DNA of 64,000 nucleotides from Bog-532 sp963775825 (GCA_963775825.1 CAVZKY010000032.1:404473-468472); one strand, 5' to 3'. Positions 50,562 to 60,103 are shown, counted from the first letter of the stretch. The notes: generated from the sequence alone by a model not told the origin. Made by a program: numbers and translations.

Positions 50562-50718
50562 GCTGACTTCGGTGGCGGCTTCCCGCACGGCCTTGTCGAT
50601 GTCCTTCGGCTCAGCATTGATTTCCTTGGCGACGTGCTTGCTGGCCATAGTCGGCTCGCGCCGCCGCCTCGTCCGGGTAGGTGCCGATGTAGATGAAAAC
50701 TGCCTCCGGCTTCGCCAT
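50562..50718 (-). pseudogene. DUF1269 relic with internal deletion
   Basis: From ATG 50718 the frame reads AKPEAVFIYIGTYPDEAAARADY, matching the N-terminus of the intact DUF1269 protein at 58.06-58.57 kb (FILVATYPDEAAAQEDY). The middle, about 100 residues, is gone. In another frame the sequence ends EINAEPKDIDKAVREAATEVS, matching the intact C-terminus DVDPKDIDKALQSAVNEM. The ribosome binding site and composite promoter are still present. Confidence 0.8.
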
Positions 50719-50817
50719 GTCCTGCCTTCTCCCCGGTCGCCGGCACACCGGGGGGCTAGCGCCTGCCGCTGTTCCATCACCTTTTATCGATCACTTCGCA
50801 CGCTAGGAGCCAGGAAG

Positions 50818-50886
50818 GCGACCCGGCATCACCTGCCGTGGTTTCCACCTAGGTGAAAACGCTGGGCAGGGGATGGCAGGTCACCC
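50818..50886. promoter_or_regulatory. Composite element, copy 2 (bidirectional)
   Basis: One CCTAGG box (TTCCACCTAGGTGAA, 50843-50857) has a dyad copy on each side: 50818-50838 facing the DUF1269 relic and 50865-50886 facing the DUF2252 gene. It appears to drive both directions, and shows that box and dyad are separate modules. Confidence 0.8.
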
Positions 50887-51057
50887 CCGGCCGCGAAATC
50901 GTCAGGTTGGTGGCGAGCCCGCGAAGGGCTGCGCAGCCGGGCCCAAGGAGGCTGCGGCGGGCGCTGAGCGGGATCGGGTGGCTGGGAGTTCTGGAAGCCG
51001 AACTGACGGACCCATCCGGCCAATTACGGACCCACCCGGGCAGTTAAGGAGACGATG

Positions 51058-52518
51058 ATGAGCGTTACGACGCGCAAGGCTCCCCCGCAGGACATGAAGC
51101 GGTATCAGCTGGAGTCGGGCCTGGAGCGGCTGACCCCGGCGGAGCGTACGGCGCGGGGTAAGGAAGCGCGGGCTGAGGTGCCGCGGGAAAGCCATGCGGT
51201 GTTCGACCCGCCGCCGGACCGGCCCGACCCAATCGGCCTGCTGGAAGAGCAGGCGAAGTCGCGGGTGCCGGAACTGGTGCCCATCCGGCGGGGCCGGATG
51301 ATGGTGTCCCCGTTCACCTACTACCGTGGCGCGGCGCTGCCGATGGCCAGCGACCTTTCCCATACTCCGGTATCTGGGCTGGCCGTGCAGGCGTGCGGGG
51401 ATGCGCACCTGTCGAACTTCGGCATCTTCGGTTCCGCGGAGCGGCTGCTGGTCTTCGACGTCAACGACTTCGATGAGACGACGCCCGGCCCGTGGGAATG
51501 GGACGTCAAGCGGCTGGCCGCCAGCATGGAGGTCGCGGCCCGCGGCAACGGGTTCGGCGGCAAGGACCGCCGGGAGATCGTCACCGCCACCGTGGCCAGC
51601 TACCGGCAGGCGATGCGCGGCTTCGCCAAGATGACCAACCTGGAGGTCTGGTACGCGCACGCGGACCTGGACCAGCTGCGGGCGGAGTTTAACTCCCAGC
51701 TGGAGAAGCGGCAGCGCAAGATGCTCGACAAGGGCATGGCCAAGGCGCGGACCAGGGACAGCATGCAGGAAGTGACCAAGCTGACCCACCTGGTCGATGG
51801 CCGGCCGCAGATCATCGCCGACCCGCCGCTGATCGTCCCGATCGCGGACCTGCTGCCCAAAGATACCGACCAGGCGGCCTTCGAAACCCAGATCAAGGAC
51901 CTGCTCGCCGAGTACCGGCGCACGCTGGAAACCGACCGCCGGTACCTGCTCGAGCAGTACGAGTACGCCGACATGGCCCGCAAGGTCGTCGGCGTGGGCA
52001 GCGTCGGGACCCGCTGCTGGATCGTGCTGATGCTCGGCCGTGACGAGTCTGACCCGCTGTTCCTGCAGGTCAAGGAGGCCGAGACGTCGGTGCTCAGCCG
52101 GTTCGTGGGGGCCAGCAAGTACACCAACATGGGCCAGCGGGTGGTCGCCGGGCAGCGGCTGATGCAGGCATCCAGCGACATCTTCCTGGGCTGGCAGCGG
52201 GCCGAGGCCGGGCTGGACGGCCAGCAGCGCGACTTTTACGTCCGCCAGCTGCGGGACTGGAAATACTCCATCGCCATCGAGGCCCTGATACCCCGCGGCA
52301 TGCGGATCTACGGGCAACTGTGCGGGTGGGCGCTGGCCCGCGCCCACGCCCGCTCCGGGGACCGGATCGCCATCGCCGCCTACCTTGGCGGCTCCGACGT
52401 CTTCGACAAGGCCATCACCCAGTTCGCCAGCGCGTACGCCGACCAGAACGAACGCGACCACAAAGAGCTCGTCGACGCCGTCGCCTCAGGACGGCTCACC
52501 GCCGAACCCGACCTATGA
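51058..52518 (+). CDS. DUF2252 kinase-fold protein
   Basis: The 486-residue protein is a full-length DUF2252 member: PESHAVFDPP-type start, FTYYRGAA, QACGDAHLSNFGIFGSAERLLVFDVNDFDET with the kinase-like HxN and D-F-D residues, and WEWDVKRLAAS. The C-terminal blocks are VGTRCWIVLMLGRDESDPLFLQVKEA and CGWALARAHARSGD. The fold resembles aminoglycoside/choline kinases; the substrate is unknown. The ATG at 51058 has AAGGAG 6 nt upstream. It is driven by the right half of composite element 2. Confidence 0.88.
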   Translation: MSVTTRKAPPQDMKRYQLESGLERLTPAERTARGKEARAEVPRESHAVFDPPPDRPDPIGLLEEQAKSRVPELVPIRRGRMMVSPFTYYRGAALPMASDLSHTPVSGLAVQACGDAHLSNFGIFGSAERLLVFDVNDFDETTPGPWEWDVKRLAASMEVAARGNGFGGKDRREIVTATVASYRQAMRGFAKMTNLEVWYAHADLDQLRAEFNSQLEKRQRKMLDKGMAKARTRDSMQEVTKLTHLVDGRPQIIADPPLIVPIADLLPKDTDQAAFETQIKDLLAEYRRTLETDRRYLLEQYEYADMARKVVGVGSVGTRCWIVLMLGRDESDPLFLQVKEAETSVLSRFVGASKYTNMGQRVVAGQRLMQASSDIFLGWQRAEAGLDGQQRDFYVRQLRDWKYSIAIEALIPRGMRIYGQLCGWALARAHARSGDRIAIAAYLGGSDVFDKAITQFASAYADQNERDHKELVDAVASGRLTAEPDL

Positions 52519-52541
52519 GGTAAGGCTGGCGCAGCGCAGGC

Positions 52542-53228
52542 ATGCGGACGATGACGACTGAACCGGCTCAGAGCCTGGTCACCGGAGGTGTCCGAAGCCT
52601 GGAGGTGCGCTGGATCTTCCCCGGCCAGCTGGAGGCCGCGGTGGCCGAATGGTTCGGGCGCTTCCCGGCCGAGACGGAGTCACGCGAGGACACCTACCTG
52701 CTGGATCCGCAGTGGCGCGGGCTGTCGGTCAAGGTCCGCGGCGGCTCGGCGCTGGAGGTGAAGGTGTACCGCGGCAGCCCGGGAATCCTGAATCTGCCGG
52801 GACGCGCCCGCGGACGCATGCAGTCCTGGCAGAAGTGGTCCTTTCCCTTCAACCCGCTCCACCAGGACAGTGATGACCTGGCCCACTGGCGGCCGGTACG
52901 CAAGAGGCGGCGGATCAGCCGGTTCTCACGGACCAGCGGGCCGGCCGCGGCCCACGCCCCGAGGCTGGGCCAGGAGTCGCGATGTGAGGTCGAACTCACC
53001 GAGATCCGTACGAGCGGCCAGGACTGGTGGACCCTGGGCTTCGAGGCGACCGGCCCCGCCAGTCTGCTCCGCGGCGAACTCCAGGCCACTGCGGCGCTGG
53101 TGTTCGCCCAGGCCGCCCAAGCCCTGCCCGGCAGCGTGGAACCCGGCCTGAATGCATCCATGTCCTACGCGGAATGGCTGTGTCGGCGGCCGGGCGGCAA
53201 GAATGACGCGTTAAGGCTGCCCCTCTGA
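52542..53228 (+). CDS. Hypothetical CYTH-like protein
   Basis: The 228-residue protein starts SLEVRWIFPGQLEAAVAEWFGRF, then EDTYLLDPQWRGLSVKVRGGSALEVKVYRGS, alternating beta strands with charged residues like a CYTH/triphosphate-tunnel fold; that match is tentative. A basic mid-region (RKRRRISRFSR) precedes CEVELTEIRTSGQDWWTLGFEA. It lies 24 nt after DUF2252 and is probably co-transcribed with it. The start is either 52542 or the ATG three codons later. Confidence 0.6.
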   Translation: MRTMTTEPAQSLVTGGVRSLEVRWIFPGQLEAAVAEWFGRFPAETESREDTYLLDPQWRGLSVKVRGGSALEVKVYRGSPGILNLPGRARGRMQSWQKWSFPFNPLHQDSDDLAHWRPVRKRRRISRFSRTSGPAAAHAPRLGQESRCEVELTEIRTSGQDWWTLGFEATGPASLLRGELQATAALVFAQAAQALPGSVEPGLNASMSYAEWLCRRPGGKNDALRLPL

Positions 53229-53353
53229 CAGACCGGCTGGCCTGCCCTTCTGCCCGCCACGTCCGGCGCCGGCCCGGCGGGGAACGGGCACTGTCCTACG
53301 TGATCAGGCCGCATTACCTCCTTGACTCCCGGGCCTGGTCCCTGTTGCTGGGG

Positions 53354-53605
53354 CTACCAGACCGATCTCTCGTTCATCGTGCCGCCGCGGAAGATCAGGT
53401 AGGCCAGTACGCCGATCAGCGGAATGAACAGCACGAACAGGAACCACAGGGCTTTGGCCCCGCCGGAGAGGTCAGGACTCCGGAAGATGTCGATGAACAC
53501 CGTGATCAGGATCCAGAACCAGATCACTATCAGGAAGACCTCGAGAATCGTCCAGAAAATGTCCAACACCGGATAAGAAGATGATGATGCGGCTGCCAGT
53601 TGCAT
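53354..53605 (-). CDS. PLDc_N-type small membrane protein
   Basis: The 83-residue protein has two helices: DIFWTILEVFLIVIWFWILITVFIDIFRS and GAKALWFLFVLFIPLIGVLAYLIFRG, with the PLDc_N spacing. Longer family members carry a SHOCT domain after RGG; this one stops at NERSVW, so it may be truncated. AAGGAG lies 6 nt before the ATG. Role unknown, probably membrane-stress related as in other PLDc_N proteins. Confidence 0.8.
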   Translation of the reverse strand: MQLAAASSSSYPVLDIFWTILEVFLIVIWFWILITVFIDIFRSPDLSGGAKALWFLFVLFIPLIGVLAYLIFRGGTMNERSVW

Positions 53606-53856
53606 TCGTGCTCCTTCAGCGGGAGTTGCGATATCTTCCTCTGCGAGTTCCGGCTCCGCTGTCAGCAGAGCCGGAACTTCATAGGTGTGGGCGGAAGTCA
53701 GGCAGCCTGGCGGCTACCGGTCAGGTCCGGCGGTGCTGCGGGCTTCCCGCAGGTCCAGCCGCTGGTCGAGGTTGGCAAAGCCCCGGACCTAGTAGGTCCC
53801 GTTGGCCACTTCCCACAACCCGTGCCTCGAGGTGAGCTGCGGCTGCCGCGGCACCG
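53606..53856. other. Intergenic stretch with one dyad
   Basis: No gene is supported. GGACCTA-G-TAGGTCC (53785-53799) is a perfect 7-bp-arm dyad. It could be an operator for the PLDc_N gene or the terminator stem of the DUF1269-like gene; neither is established. Confidence 0.4.
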
Positions 53857-54270
53857 TCAGCTTTTGAGCGCTTCCTGCAGCTCGCTGGCGATTTCGTCGG
53901 TCGTGGCATCCACAGAGCGCTTCACGGTCTTGGCGGCACCTGTAAACGCCTTGTCGAGTCCCTTTTCGATGGTCGGCTCGCCAACCACGATGAGCCCGGC
54001 CTGATTAGCAGTCAGTGCCTCAGCCGCCTCATGGAGCTCCTTGCGAGGCAGCGTCCCGCCTCCGAACATCTCAGGGATGGCCCGCAGGCGCGAGCGATCC
54101 ATCCGCTTGACAATGTGGGTCTTGCCGTCCTGCTGATCGATCACGGCAGCGTCGAACTTGCCGACCATCTTGTCCTTGTGCAGCTGCTCGACGGCATCCA
54201 TATCCGCCAGTGCGGCGTCGACAGTCTCGTACGCTGCGGCGTAGAGAAGCATCTGGTTTGTGTCGGCCAT
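53857..54270 (-). CDS. DUF1269-related short protein
   Basis: The 137-residue protein shares N- and C-terminal blocks with the longer DUF1269 gene at 58.06 kb: LYAAAYETVDAALADMDAVEQLHKDKMVGKFDAAVI, then ANQAGLIVVGEPTIEKGLDKAF. It lacks the glycine-rich transmembrane hairpin between them, so it should be soluble. A GGGGAGA box precedes the ATG. Composite element 3 lies 69 nt upstream, the shortest spacing among the minus-strand copies. Confidence 0.75.
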   Translation of the reverse strand: MADTNQMLLYAAAYETVDAALADMDAVEQLHKDKMVGKFDAAVIDQQDGKTHIVKRMDRSRLRAIPEMFGGGTLPRKELHEAAEALTANQAGLIVVGEPTIEKGLDKAFTGAAKTVKRSVDATTDEIASELQEALKS

Positions 54271-54339
54271 GGCATCTCCCCGATCGGGTCGTCCGATGAA
54301 CGAGCGTGTCCATCACCATGTAAGGCTCGCCCATAGCCA

Positions 54340-54382
54340 GGCGAGGCGGTATCACCTGCTGCGCCGTTTCACCTAGGTGGAA
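54340..54382 (-). promoter_or_regulatory. Composite element, copy 3
   Basis: The CCTAGG box is at 54368-54382 and a weaker dyad copy (GCAGGTGATACC half) at 54340-54359. It points at the short DUF1269-related gene starting at 54270. Confidence 0.75.
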
Positions 54383-54408
54383 ATCTGCAAGGCGATCCCT
54401 ACCCCGTC

Positions 54409-54654
54409 CTAGGCCCCGGCAGGCGCATCATCCGCTGGCGTACGGCCGGTCCGCCCGGCCGCGATGACGGCATCGACCTCGCGGAGGAAGTTGATCAGCG
54501 CGCTGGCCAGGAACGCCGCACCGATAAGCGCCAGGATCTCCGCCTCCGGCCGTCCGGTCCTGCGCGCGACCGCACGGGCCACCGGCTGAGCGGCCGCCCT
54601 CGTCCAGCCGGTCAGGCCCACCTGACCCATCGCCACCAGGTTCCACTTCGGCAT
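54409..54654 (-). CDS. Hypothetical 81-residue protein
   Basis: The frame encodes MPKWNLVAMGQVGLTGWTRAAAQPVARAVARRTGRPEAE, then a moderately hydrophobic helix (ILALIGAAFLASALINFLREV) and an Ala/Gly-rich tail. AAGGAG lies 10 nt before the ATG. It is on the same strand as the DUF1269-related gene but upstream of that gene's promoter element. No family recognised. Confidence 0.6.
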   Translation of the reverse strand: MPKWNLVAMGQVGLTGWTRAAAQPVARAVARRTGRPEAEILALIGAAFLASALINFLREVDAVIAAGRTGRTPADDAPAGA

Positions 54655-54785
54655 CCGAAGCACTCCTTACCGAAATCTCGTCGACTATGGACCCGCCGCG
54701 AACGGCATGCGGCGCCCGGGATCAGCTTGATGCCCAGCCGACCGCGGCCGCGGCCATGACCATCTCGGGGTTCAACCGCCGGGCA

Positions 54786-54827
54786 CTAGGTGCCGATGCA
54801 GATGAAAACTGCCTCCGGCTTCGCCAT
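54786..54827 (-). pseudogene. DUF1269 N-terminal relic (13 codons)
   Basis: From ATG 54827 the frame reads AKPEAVFICIGT then TAG, matching the first codons of the 50.7-kb relic almost base for base. The upstream region is also similar to that relic. The rest of the gene is gone. Confidence 0.7.
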
Positions 54828-54939
54828 ATCCTCGTCCCTCTCCTTGCTCGTCCTTGCTCGCCAACCCGGTACAGCCGGGGCCTTGCGCCCTGCCGCTGTC
54901 CCATCACCCCTTAATGATCACCGCGCACGCTACGGCTCA

Positions 54940-54986
54940 GGCAGGCGACTCGTCATCACCTGCCGCCCGGATTCACCTAGGTGGAA
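54940..54986 (-). promoter_or_regulatory. Composite element, copy 4
   Basis: The box is at 54972-54986 and a 25-bp dyad at 54940-54964. It points at the 13-codon DUF1269 relic and may now drive nothing, unless it reads on to the 81-residue gene. The region from 54987 to the LAL start otherwise holds no supported gene. Confidence 0.78.
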
Positions 54987-55364
54987 AGCGGCCCCAGCCC
55001 GTGGACCGGGCGCGGTGCCTGGGTAGTTGGTCACCGTGCCCGGGGACTCAGCTGTCTGGCGCTGCCGCGTGCCACAACCGCTACAGGTCGGGCGATCTTG
55101 AGGTGTGCCGCGCGGCTGTCGGCCGGGGCGGCCTGGATCCACCGCCGGCCACTGCGAGGGAGGCAGTACCGTGCCCACTGACGCAGAGGCGCCACGTGGA
55201 CGCCGATCGCTCGGCAAGGGCCGGATGGAAAGCCTCAGCGACGGCGCACGAGCACCTCTACTCACCCTGTCCGGGTGGGGCGGAGCCCCCTGTCGAGTTA
55301 GGCTTGTGAGGCGTACGGCCGCCCCGGACCCCGGCAGCATGAGCTTTTGGCCTGGGAGAGGGTA

Positions 55365-57591
55365 TTGGGCGACGGGGTGGTGGACAGCTCGGAGCCGGTC
55401 CTGGTCGCGACGAAACTGCGCCCGCCCCCGGTACGCGATCAGATCGTTCCGCGCGAGCGCCTAATGGAGCGGCTTCGGACCGGGTTGGGTCGGAGACTCA
55501 GCCTGGTGGCGTGTCCGGCGGGTTTCGGGAAGACCACACTGCTCGCGGCGTGGCATGAGGCTGAGGCGGGGCGCAAGCCGATGGCGTGGCTGACGCTGGA
55601 CGAGGGCGACGACGACCCAGTAACGCTGTGGTCTTATGCGGTCGAGGCGCTGCGCAGAGTCTGCCCGGCAATCGGGCAGTCAGCATCACCGCGGGCAGCT
55701 GGGTCAGCGCACATTGTCGACACCGTGCTGCCGCATCTGGTGAACGAGCTGAACGATCAGCATGGGGTCACGCTGATCCTGGATGACTTCCACCGGCTTT
55801 CGGCCGGGGCGGCCCGCGAGAGCATCGCCTGGCTCGTCGATCATGCACCGCGGACCCTCCAGCTCGTGCTCTCAACGAGGACCGAGCCGGGCCTTCCGCT
55901 GGCTGCGCTGCGCGCGCACGGTGAGCTGCTCGAACTGCGGGCCGACGATCTGCGGTTCACGGCGGGGGAGGCGGACGCGTTCCTGAACGGCCGCCTGACG
56001 CTCGGCCTCATCCCGGAGGAGGTGGATGCTCTCGTCGGGCGGATGGAGGGCTGGCCGACCGGGCTCTACCTTTCGGCGCTCTCGCTGAGGCGGACTGCCG
56101 ACTCCCGCGCCTTCGTGCACGAATTGAGCATCTCGCCCCGCCATCTGATCGACTTCCTGGAGACAGAGGTGCTCCAGGCGCATGATCCGCCGATGCAGGC
56201 GCTGATGCTGCGCTCTTCCATCCTCGACCGGCTGTCCGGCCCCGTGTGTGATGCGCTACTGGAGCGGCAGCATTCGGCGCCGATGCTCGAGGCGCTGTCA
56301 CGCAGCAACCTCTTCCTCATCCCCCTCGACGGCGAGGGCGGGTGGTACCGCTTCCATCCGCTGTTCGCGCAGCTGCTGCGGGTCGAGCTCGAGCGGCGTG
56401 AGCCGGGCACGGTCCCGGCCCTGCACCGCCGGGCGTACGCCTGGCATCGCGATCAGGGGATGACCGGTGCGGCCGTCTCGCATGCGATCGCAGGCAGAGC
56501 GCACGCCGAGGCCGCCGAGCTGATCGAAGCCTCGTGGGTTAGCTACGCCAACTCGTGCAGGTACGACACCGTGCTGGCCTGGGTCTGTCGCCTGCCGGAA
56601 GAGATGCTGACCGCCAACGCGGGGCTGCTCCTGGTCAAGGCGTGGATGCTCTCGCTGTCCGGGAAGCGGGTGGAGGCGGGTCAGGTCATCGCGGCGGTCG
56701 AACGGCTGGGCGAGCGTGGCGGGGGGGCTCGGCCTGGCCTTCAGCTCGGCCGGGGCAGGCCTGACCCTGCTGCGGGCCGTCTTCCCGTGGGGTGACGTGG
56801 GCGCCCAGCTCCAGAACGGCCACCGTGCGGCCGAGGTCGAAGGGCCGGAATCACCTTGGCGGCCGCTGGCCTGCTGGGCGGTCGGCATGGGCCTGTACTT
56901 CCGGGGCAAGCTCGGCGAGGCCGACCACTGGTTCGCGGAATCGGCGGCGCTGGCCCCAGCGAGCGCACGGTGGCTGGCTGGCGCGTCATCGCTGGCCTAC
57001 CGTTCGCTCATCGCGGGCGAGCTGGGCCGTCTTCAAGAACAGCGGACGCTGGCCGAGCGTGCAGCGGCGCTTGTCCGCGAGCACGGCAACGAGAAGGCCG
57101 GCGGCGTGGTCCAGCTGGCGCTCGGGGTATCGCTCGCCGCGGGCGGCAGGCCGGAGAAGGCGGAGCCGCTGATCGAATGTGGCACCGCTTTCTTGTATTC
57201 CCGGGGCCAGGCGACCGAGGTGGCGATGGCGCTCCTGCACCAGGGATCGGTGCTGCGCGCCCTGGGCGAGCGGGAGCGCTCGCAAGCGGCGATAACTGAG
57301 GCACGAGCCGTCATCGGATCCCGTCCCGATCCGGGGATCCTGACCGGGTGGCTGCGTGCGTGCGGGCGGTCCCCGCGAGCGGACACCGGCTCCGGGGACG
57401 GGAAGCTGACAGAGCGGGAGCGCAGGGTGCTCCAGCTGCTGGCCAGCGAACTGTCCGAGCGCGACATCGGCCAGGAGCTGTACGTGTCGCATAACACGGT
57501 TCACAGCCACGTCCGGTCGATCTACCGCAAGCTCGGCGTCTCCTCGCGGGCCCACGCCCTGCAGCGGACCCGTGAGCTCAGACTCCTGTAG
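55365..57591 (+). pseudogene. LAL/MalT-type LuxR regulator, frameshift in a G7 run
   Basis: The large regulator has an N-terminal ATPase (ATKLRPPPVRDQIVPRERL, Walker A ACPAGFGKTTLL, Walker B-like TLILDDFH), a helical mid-region, and a C-terminal LuxR HTH (LTERERRVLQLLASELSERDIGQELYVSHNTVHSHVRSIYRKLGV). At the G7 run 56721-56727 the frame shifts by one base; both halves are otherwise intact. Start is uncertain (TTG 55365 with GGGAG, or GTG 55377). It lies in the middle of the composite-element cluster and is the best local candidate for its regulator, which is inference. Confidence 0.85.
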
Positions 57592-57616
57592 CCGCGGTTC
57601 CCGGCTAGGCGCGCGC

Positions 57617-57662
57617 TTCACCTAGGTGGAAACGGCCGGCAGGTGGTGACAGGTCACCTGCC
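57617..57662 (+). promoter_or_regulatory. Composite element, copy 5
   Basis: The box is at 57617-57631 and the dyad at 57638-57662, 6 nt apart. The start of the 83-residue gene is only 21 nt after the dyad, far less than at other copies. GGGTGTGAGCCTGA follows the dyad, a block also seen after copies 6 and 7. Confidence 0.85.
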
Positions 57663-57683
57663 CGGGTGTGAGCCTGACCTGTG

Positions 57684-57935
57684 ATGGGCAGCGACCGGGC
57701 ACGAGGCAGATGGTACCGGCTGGTTCTTCGGGGCGAGCTGGGTGGGCCGTTCGGCTTCCTGTTCGAAGGGATGCAGATGGACCGGGTGGCGGGCACCACG
57801 GTGCTGACCGGCCACGTGATCGACCAGGCTCACCTGCACGGGCTCATCCAGCGGACCCAGGAGCTGGGCCTGGAGCTCATCTCCATCGGGCCGGCGGACG
57901 AGGGGCCAGATGAGACCGGACGCCCGGCCGACTGA
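57684..57935 (+). CDS. Conserved small actinobacterial protein
   Basis: The 83-residue protein has RYRLVVRGEL-type sequence (WYRLVLRGELGGPFGFLFEGMQMDRVAGTTVLTGHVIDQAHLHGLIQRTQELGLELISI). It is a beta-rich small domain found widely in actinobacteria, often near stress genes; function is unknown. It starts at the ATG at 57684 next to a GTG. The composite element directly upstream suggests membership of that regulon. Confidence 0.75.
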   Translation: MGSDRARGRWYRLVLRGELGGPFGFLFEGMQMDRVAGTTVLTGHVIDQAHLHGLIQRTQELGLELISIGPADEGPDETGRPAD

Positions 57936-58061
57936 CCGCGCCGGGAGCCGCGGCGCGGCGGTCAGGTAGCTACCCGGCGCTGAGGGACAGCCATCAGGCG
58001 TCCAGAACCATCCGGCCAGCGCGGTTTCCAGCTGGCCCGGGATAGCACAGGCGGCCGGAGG

Positions 58062-58568
58062 TTACATCTCGTTGACCGCGGACTGCAGAGCCTTGTCGAT
58101 GTCCTTCGGATCCACGTCAAGGTCCTGGGCTGTTTCCTTCTCCGCCCTGGTCACCGCGTTCTTGATCGCGTCCTCGACCTTGCTCTCGCCGACCACCACC
58201 AGCCCGGCCTGGCCCGGTTCGATGAAGTCCCCCAGCTGCTTCGCCTGCGACCGCGACATTCCCTTGGACAAGTGCCCGGTGACCCCGCCGGCCACGCCGC
58301 CGACGGCGGCCGCGGCCAGCACCGCCGGCGGGAAGATGACCCCGACGGCCGCCCCGGCGGCCACGCCCCACCAGGCACCATGCCGAGTGGCGGTCTCGTC
58401 CTTGTTCTCATGGACATTGCCGCTGGCATCCTTGGTGACCACAGCCGCATCGTAGGAACCCACCAGGCCCGCCGCATGAGCGTCCTTGACGACCTGGTAG
58501 TCCTCCTGTGCTGCTGCCTCATCCGGATACGTTGCCACCAGAATGAACGTGCTACCGGGCCCGGACAT
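58062..58568 (-). CDS. DUF1269 membrane protein
   Basis: The 168-residue protein begins STFILVATYPDEAAAQEDYQVVKDAH, then AAVVTKDASGNVHENKDETATRHGAWWGVAAGAAVGVIFPP. A glycine-rich hydrophobic hairpin (AAGAAVGVIFPPAVLAAAAVGGVAGGVTGHL) follows, then LVVVGESKVEDAI and PKDIDKALQSAV. It is the intact family member of which two relics lie at 50.6 and 54.8 kb. It may insert in the membrane by the hairpin. GAGGAGG lies 5 nt before the ATG. Composite element 6 is 101 nt upstream. Confidence 0.87.
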   Translation of the reverse strand: MSGPGSTFILVATYPDEAAAQEDYQVVKDAHAAGLVGSYDAAVVTKDASGNVHENKDETATRHGAWWGVAAGAAVGVIFPPAVLAAAAVGGVAGGVTGHLSKGMSRSQAKQLGDFIEPGQAGLVVVGESKVEDAIKNAVTRAEKETAQDLDVDPKDIDKALQSAVNEM

Positions 58569-58669
58569 GACGACCTCCTCAGTTCCGCCGGCATCCCTTG
58601 CCAGGCGGTTCAGCCAATCCGCCGCAGCCGTTACCCAGCCACGGCATCGCAGTCTCAGGCTCACCCCCG

Positions 58670-58715
58670 GGCAGGTGACCCCGCATCACCTGCCGGCCGA
58701 ATTCCCCTAGGGGAA
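58670..58715 (-). promoter_or_regulatory. Composite element, copy 6 (best dyad)
   Basis: The box is the perfect palindrome TTCCCCTAGGGGAA (58702-58715). The dyad at 58670-58694 has perfect 9-bp arms, GGCAGGTGA and TCACCTGCC, around 7 nt. It points at the DUF1269 gene. Confidence 0.88.
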
Positions 58716-58846
58716 AAGCCACCGCCAGGGCGGCACAACCGCAGCGAACCCGCCCGCCAGACCGCGAGCCGCCCACTCACCGGACCGGGAGCCCGCCCCC
58801 ACCGGGGCCGCCACCGCTTGACGGGGTGCGACCGCCGGTCCCGCGA

Positions 58847-59790
58847 TCAGCCCTGCGTCGGGTCCGCCAGGTAGGCGGCGATCGCCGGCTGCCGGCGCCG
58901 GATCAGCCACATGTCGGCGCGGCGTCCGAGCACCCAGACCACGACCGCGACCCCGCAGGTCAGCGCGACGGCAGCGGCAAACATGCCGCCCGGCAGCGGG
59001 TGACCGGGGCCGGACAATGCCAGGCCGAACGGCTTGCCCTCGGCATCGACGAAGCTGATCACGTGCTTGTTCGCGCTATGGGTGAGCACGAGCAGGATGA
59101 CGGCTGGGACGGTCATCAGCACGCACAGGGCGGGCACCAGGGCGTAGGGGACGACCGCGAGGATCAGCCAGCGGACGATCATCCGGCGCAGCGGGACGCG
59201 GTGGTTCCAGCGGTAACGCAGCTGCAGCGGGTGGTACGGCCAGCGGATGCCGACCAGCGCCGCGACGGGCAGGCACGCCACGGGGACGACGCAGATCGCG
59301 ATGATCTCGGCGCCGATGAGCAGCGCGGCGTGGTGCTCCAGCCCGATAAGGAGGGCCAGCACCGTGCACAGCGGGGCCACGAAGACCCACAGCACCGCGG
59401 TCTTGGCCAGCAGCAGCCGGCTGATCATGGTGCTGTCGCCCAGGGCCGCCAGGACACGGATCCGGTCCGGGGCGAGCACGTTCGTCGCGGGGACGTCGGC
59501 GTACATCCAGCTGGCCAGGACGACGGGAAAGGCGAGCGCGCTCTGCAGCGTGAACAGCCAGCCGCGCGGCAGCAGGAACCATGCGGCGGCCATGAGCAGC
59601 CCGTTGACCGCGACCACGATGGGCACCTGGTACGGCGGGCTGAACGCCTGTCCCAGCTCGGCGGCGACTGCGGCCCGGAAGGTGGCGGGCAGGACCGCGC
59701 CGCGGTCCCGCTCGCGTTCCGTGAACCGGGCCAGCGATGTCCGCGCTCGCCCGCCACGCGCCGAAGTTCCGCGGACTGGCGTCTGCGCCA
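58847..59790 (-). CDS. Multi-pass membrane protein, function unknown
   Basis: The 314-residue protein has a soluble N-terminus (ARTSLARFTERERDRGAVLPATFRAAVAAELGQAF), then about seven transmembrane helices starting VPIVVAVNGLLMAAAWFLL. Between helices are charged loops (APDRIRVLAALGDSTMISRLLLAK, IRWPYHPLQLRYRWNHRVPLRR). The pattern resembles an ABC-type permease without its ATPase, but no clear family is recognised. The ATG at 59790 is preceded by a G6 run. It ends 132 nt beyond composite element 6, on the same strand as, and upstream of, DUF1269. Confidence 0.65.
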
Positions 59791-60103
59791 TGGCCACCCC
59801 CCGAGTCTGCGGGCCGCTCAGGCCACGCCACTGCCCCACTGGCGGGGCCTTGCGGCGATTCATCCGGCTTGCGGCACGACACCCGCAGCATAACGGCGGG
59901 CCAGGACACACTGGTCTTGCCGGCCCGAGGGCGACCAGGATCAGGGGATCGGTGCGGTGACGTCGAATCCTCCGACCCGCGCCAGCCGTTTCATGGTGCT
60001 GCACGCGCCTGGCCTGCCAGATCGGCAGCAGTTCTGCCATGTGTCCGCGGCGGCAGGCAGGCCCCCGGACAGGCGTTCAGGCCCGGCCTGATCTGGCTGC
60101 GGT
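59791..60103. other. Intergenic stretch before composite element 7
   Basis: No gene, repeat or RNA is supported in these 313 nt. Confidence 0.5.

Noticed and set aside
53785..53799. GGACCTA-G-TAGGTCC as a DosR box
   Set aside because: It is a good dyad but lacks the GGGAC/GTCCC spacing and lies 180 nt from the nearest start; kept only as an unexplained dyad.
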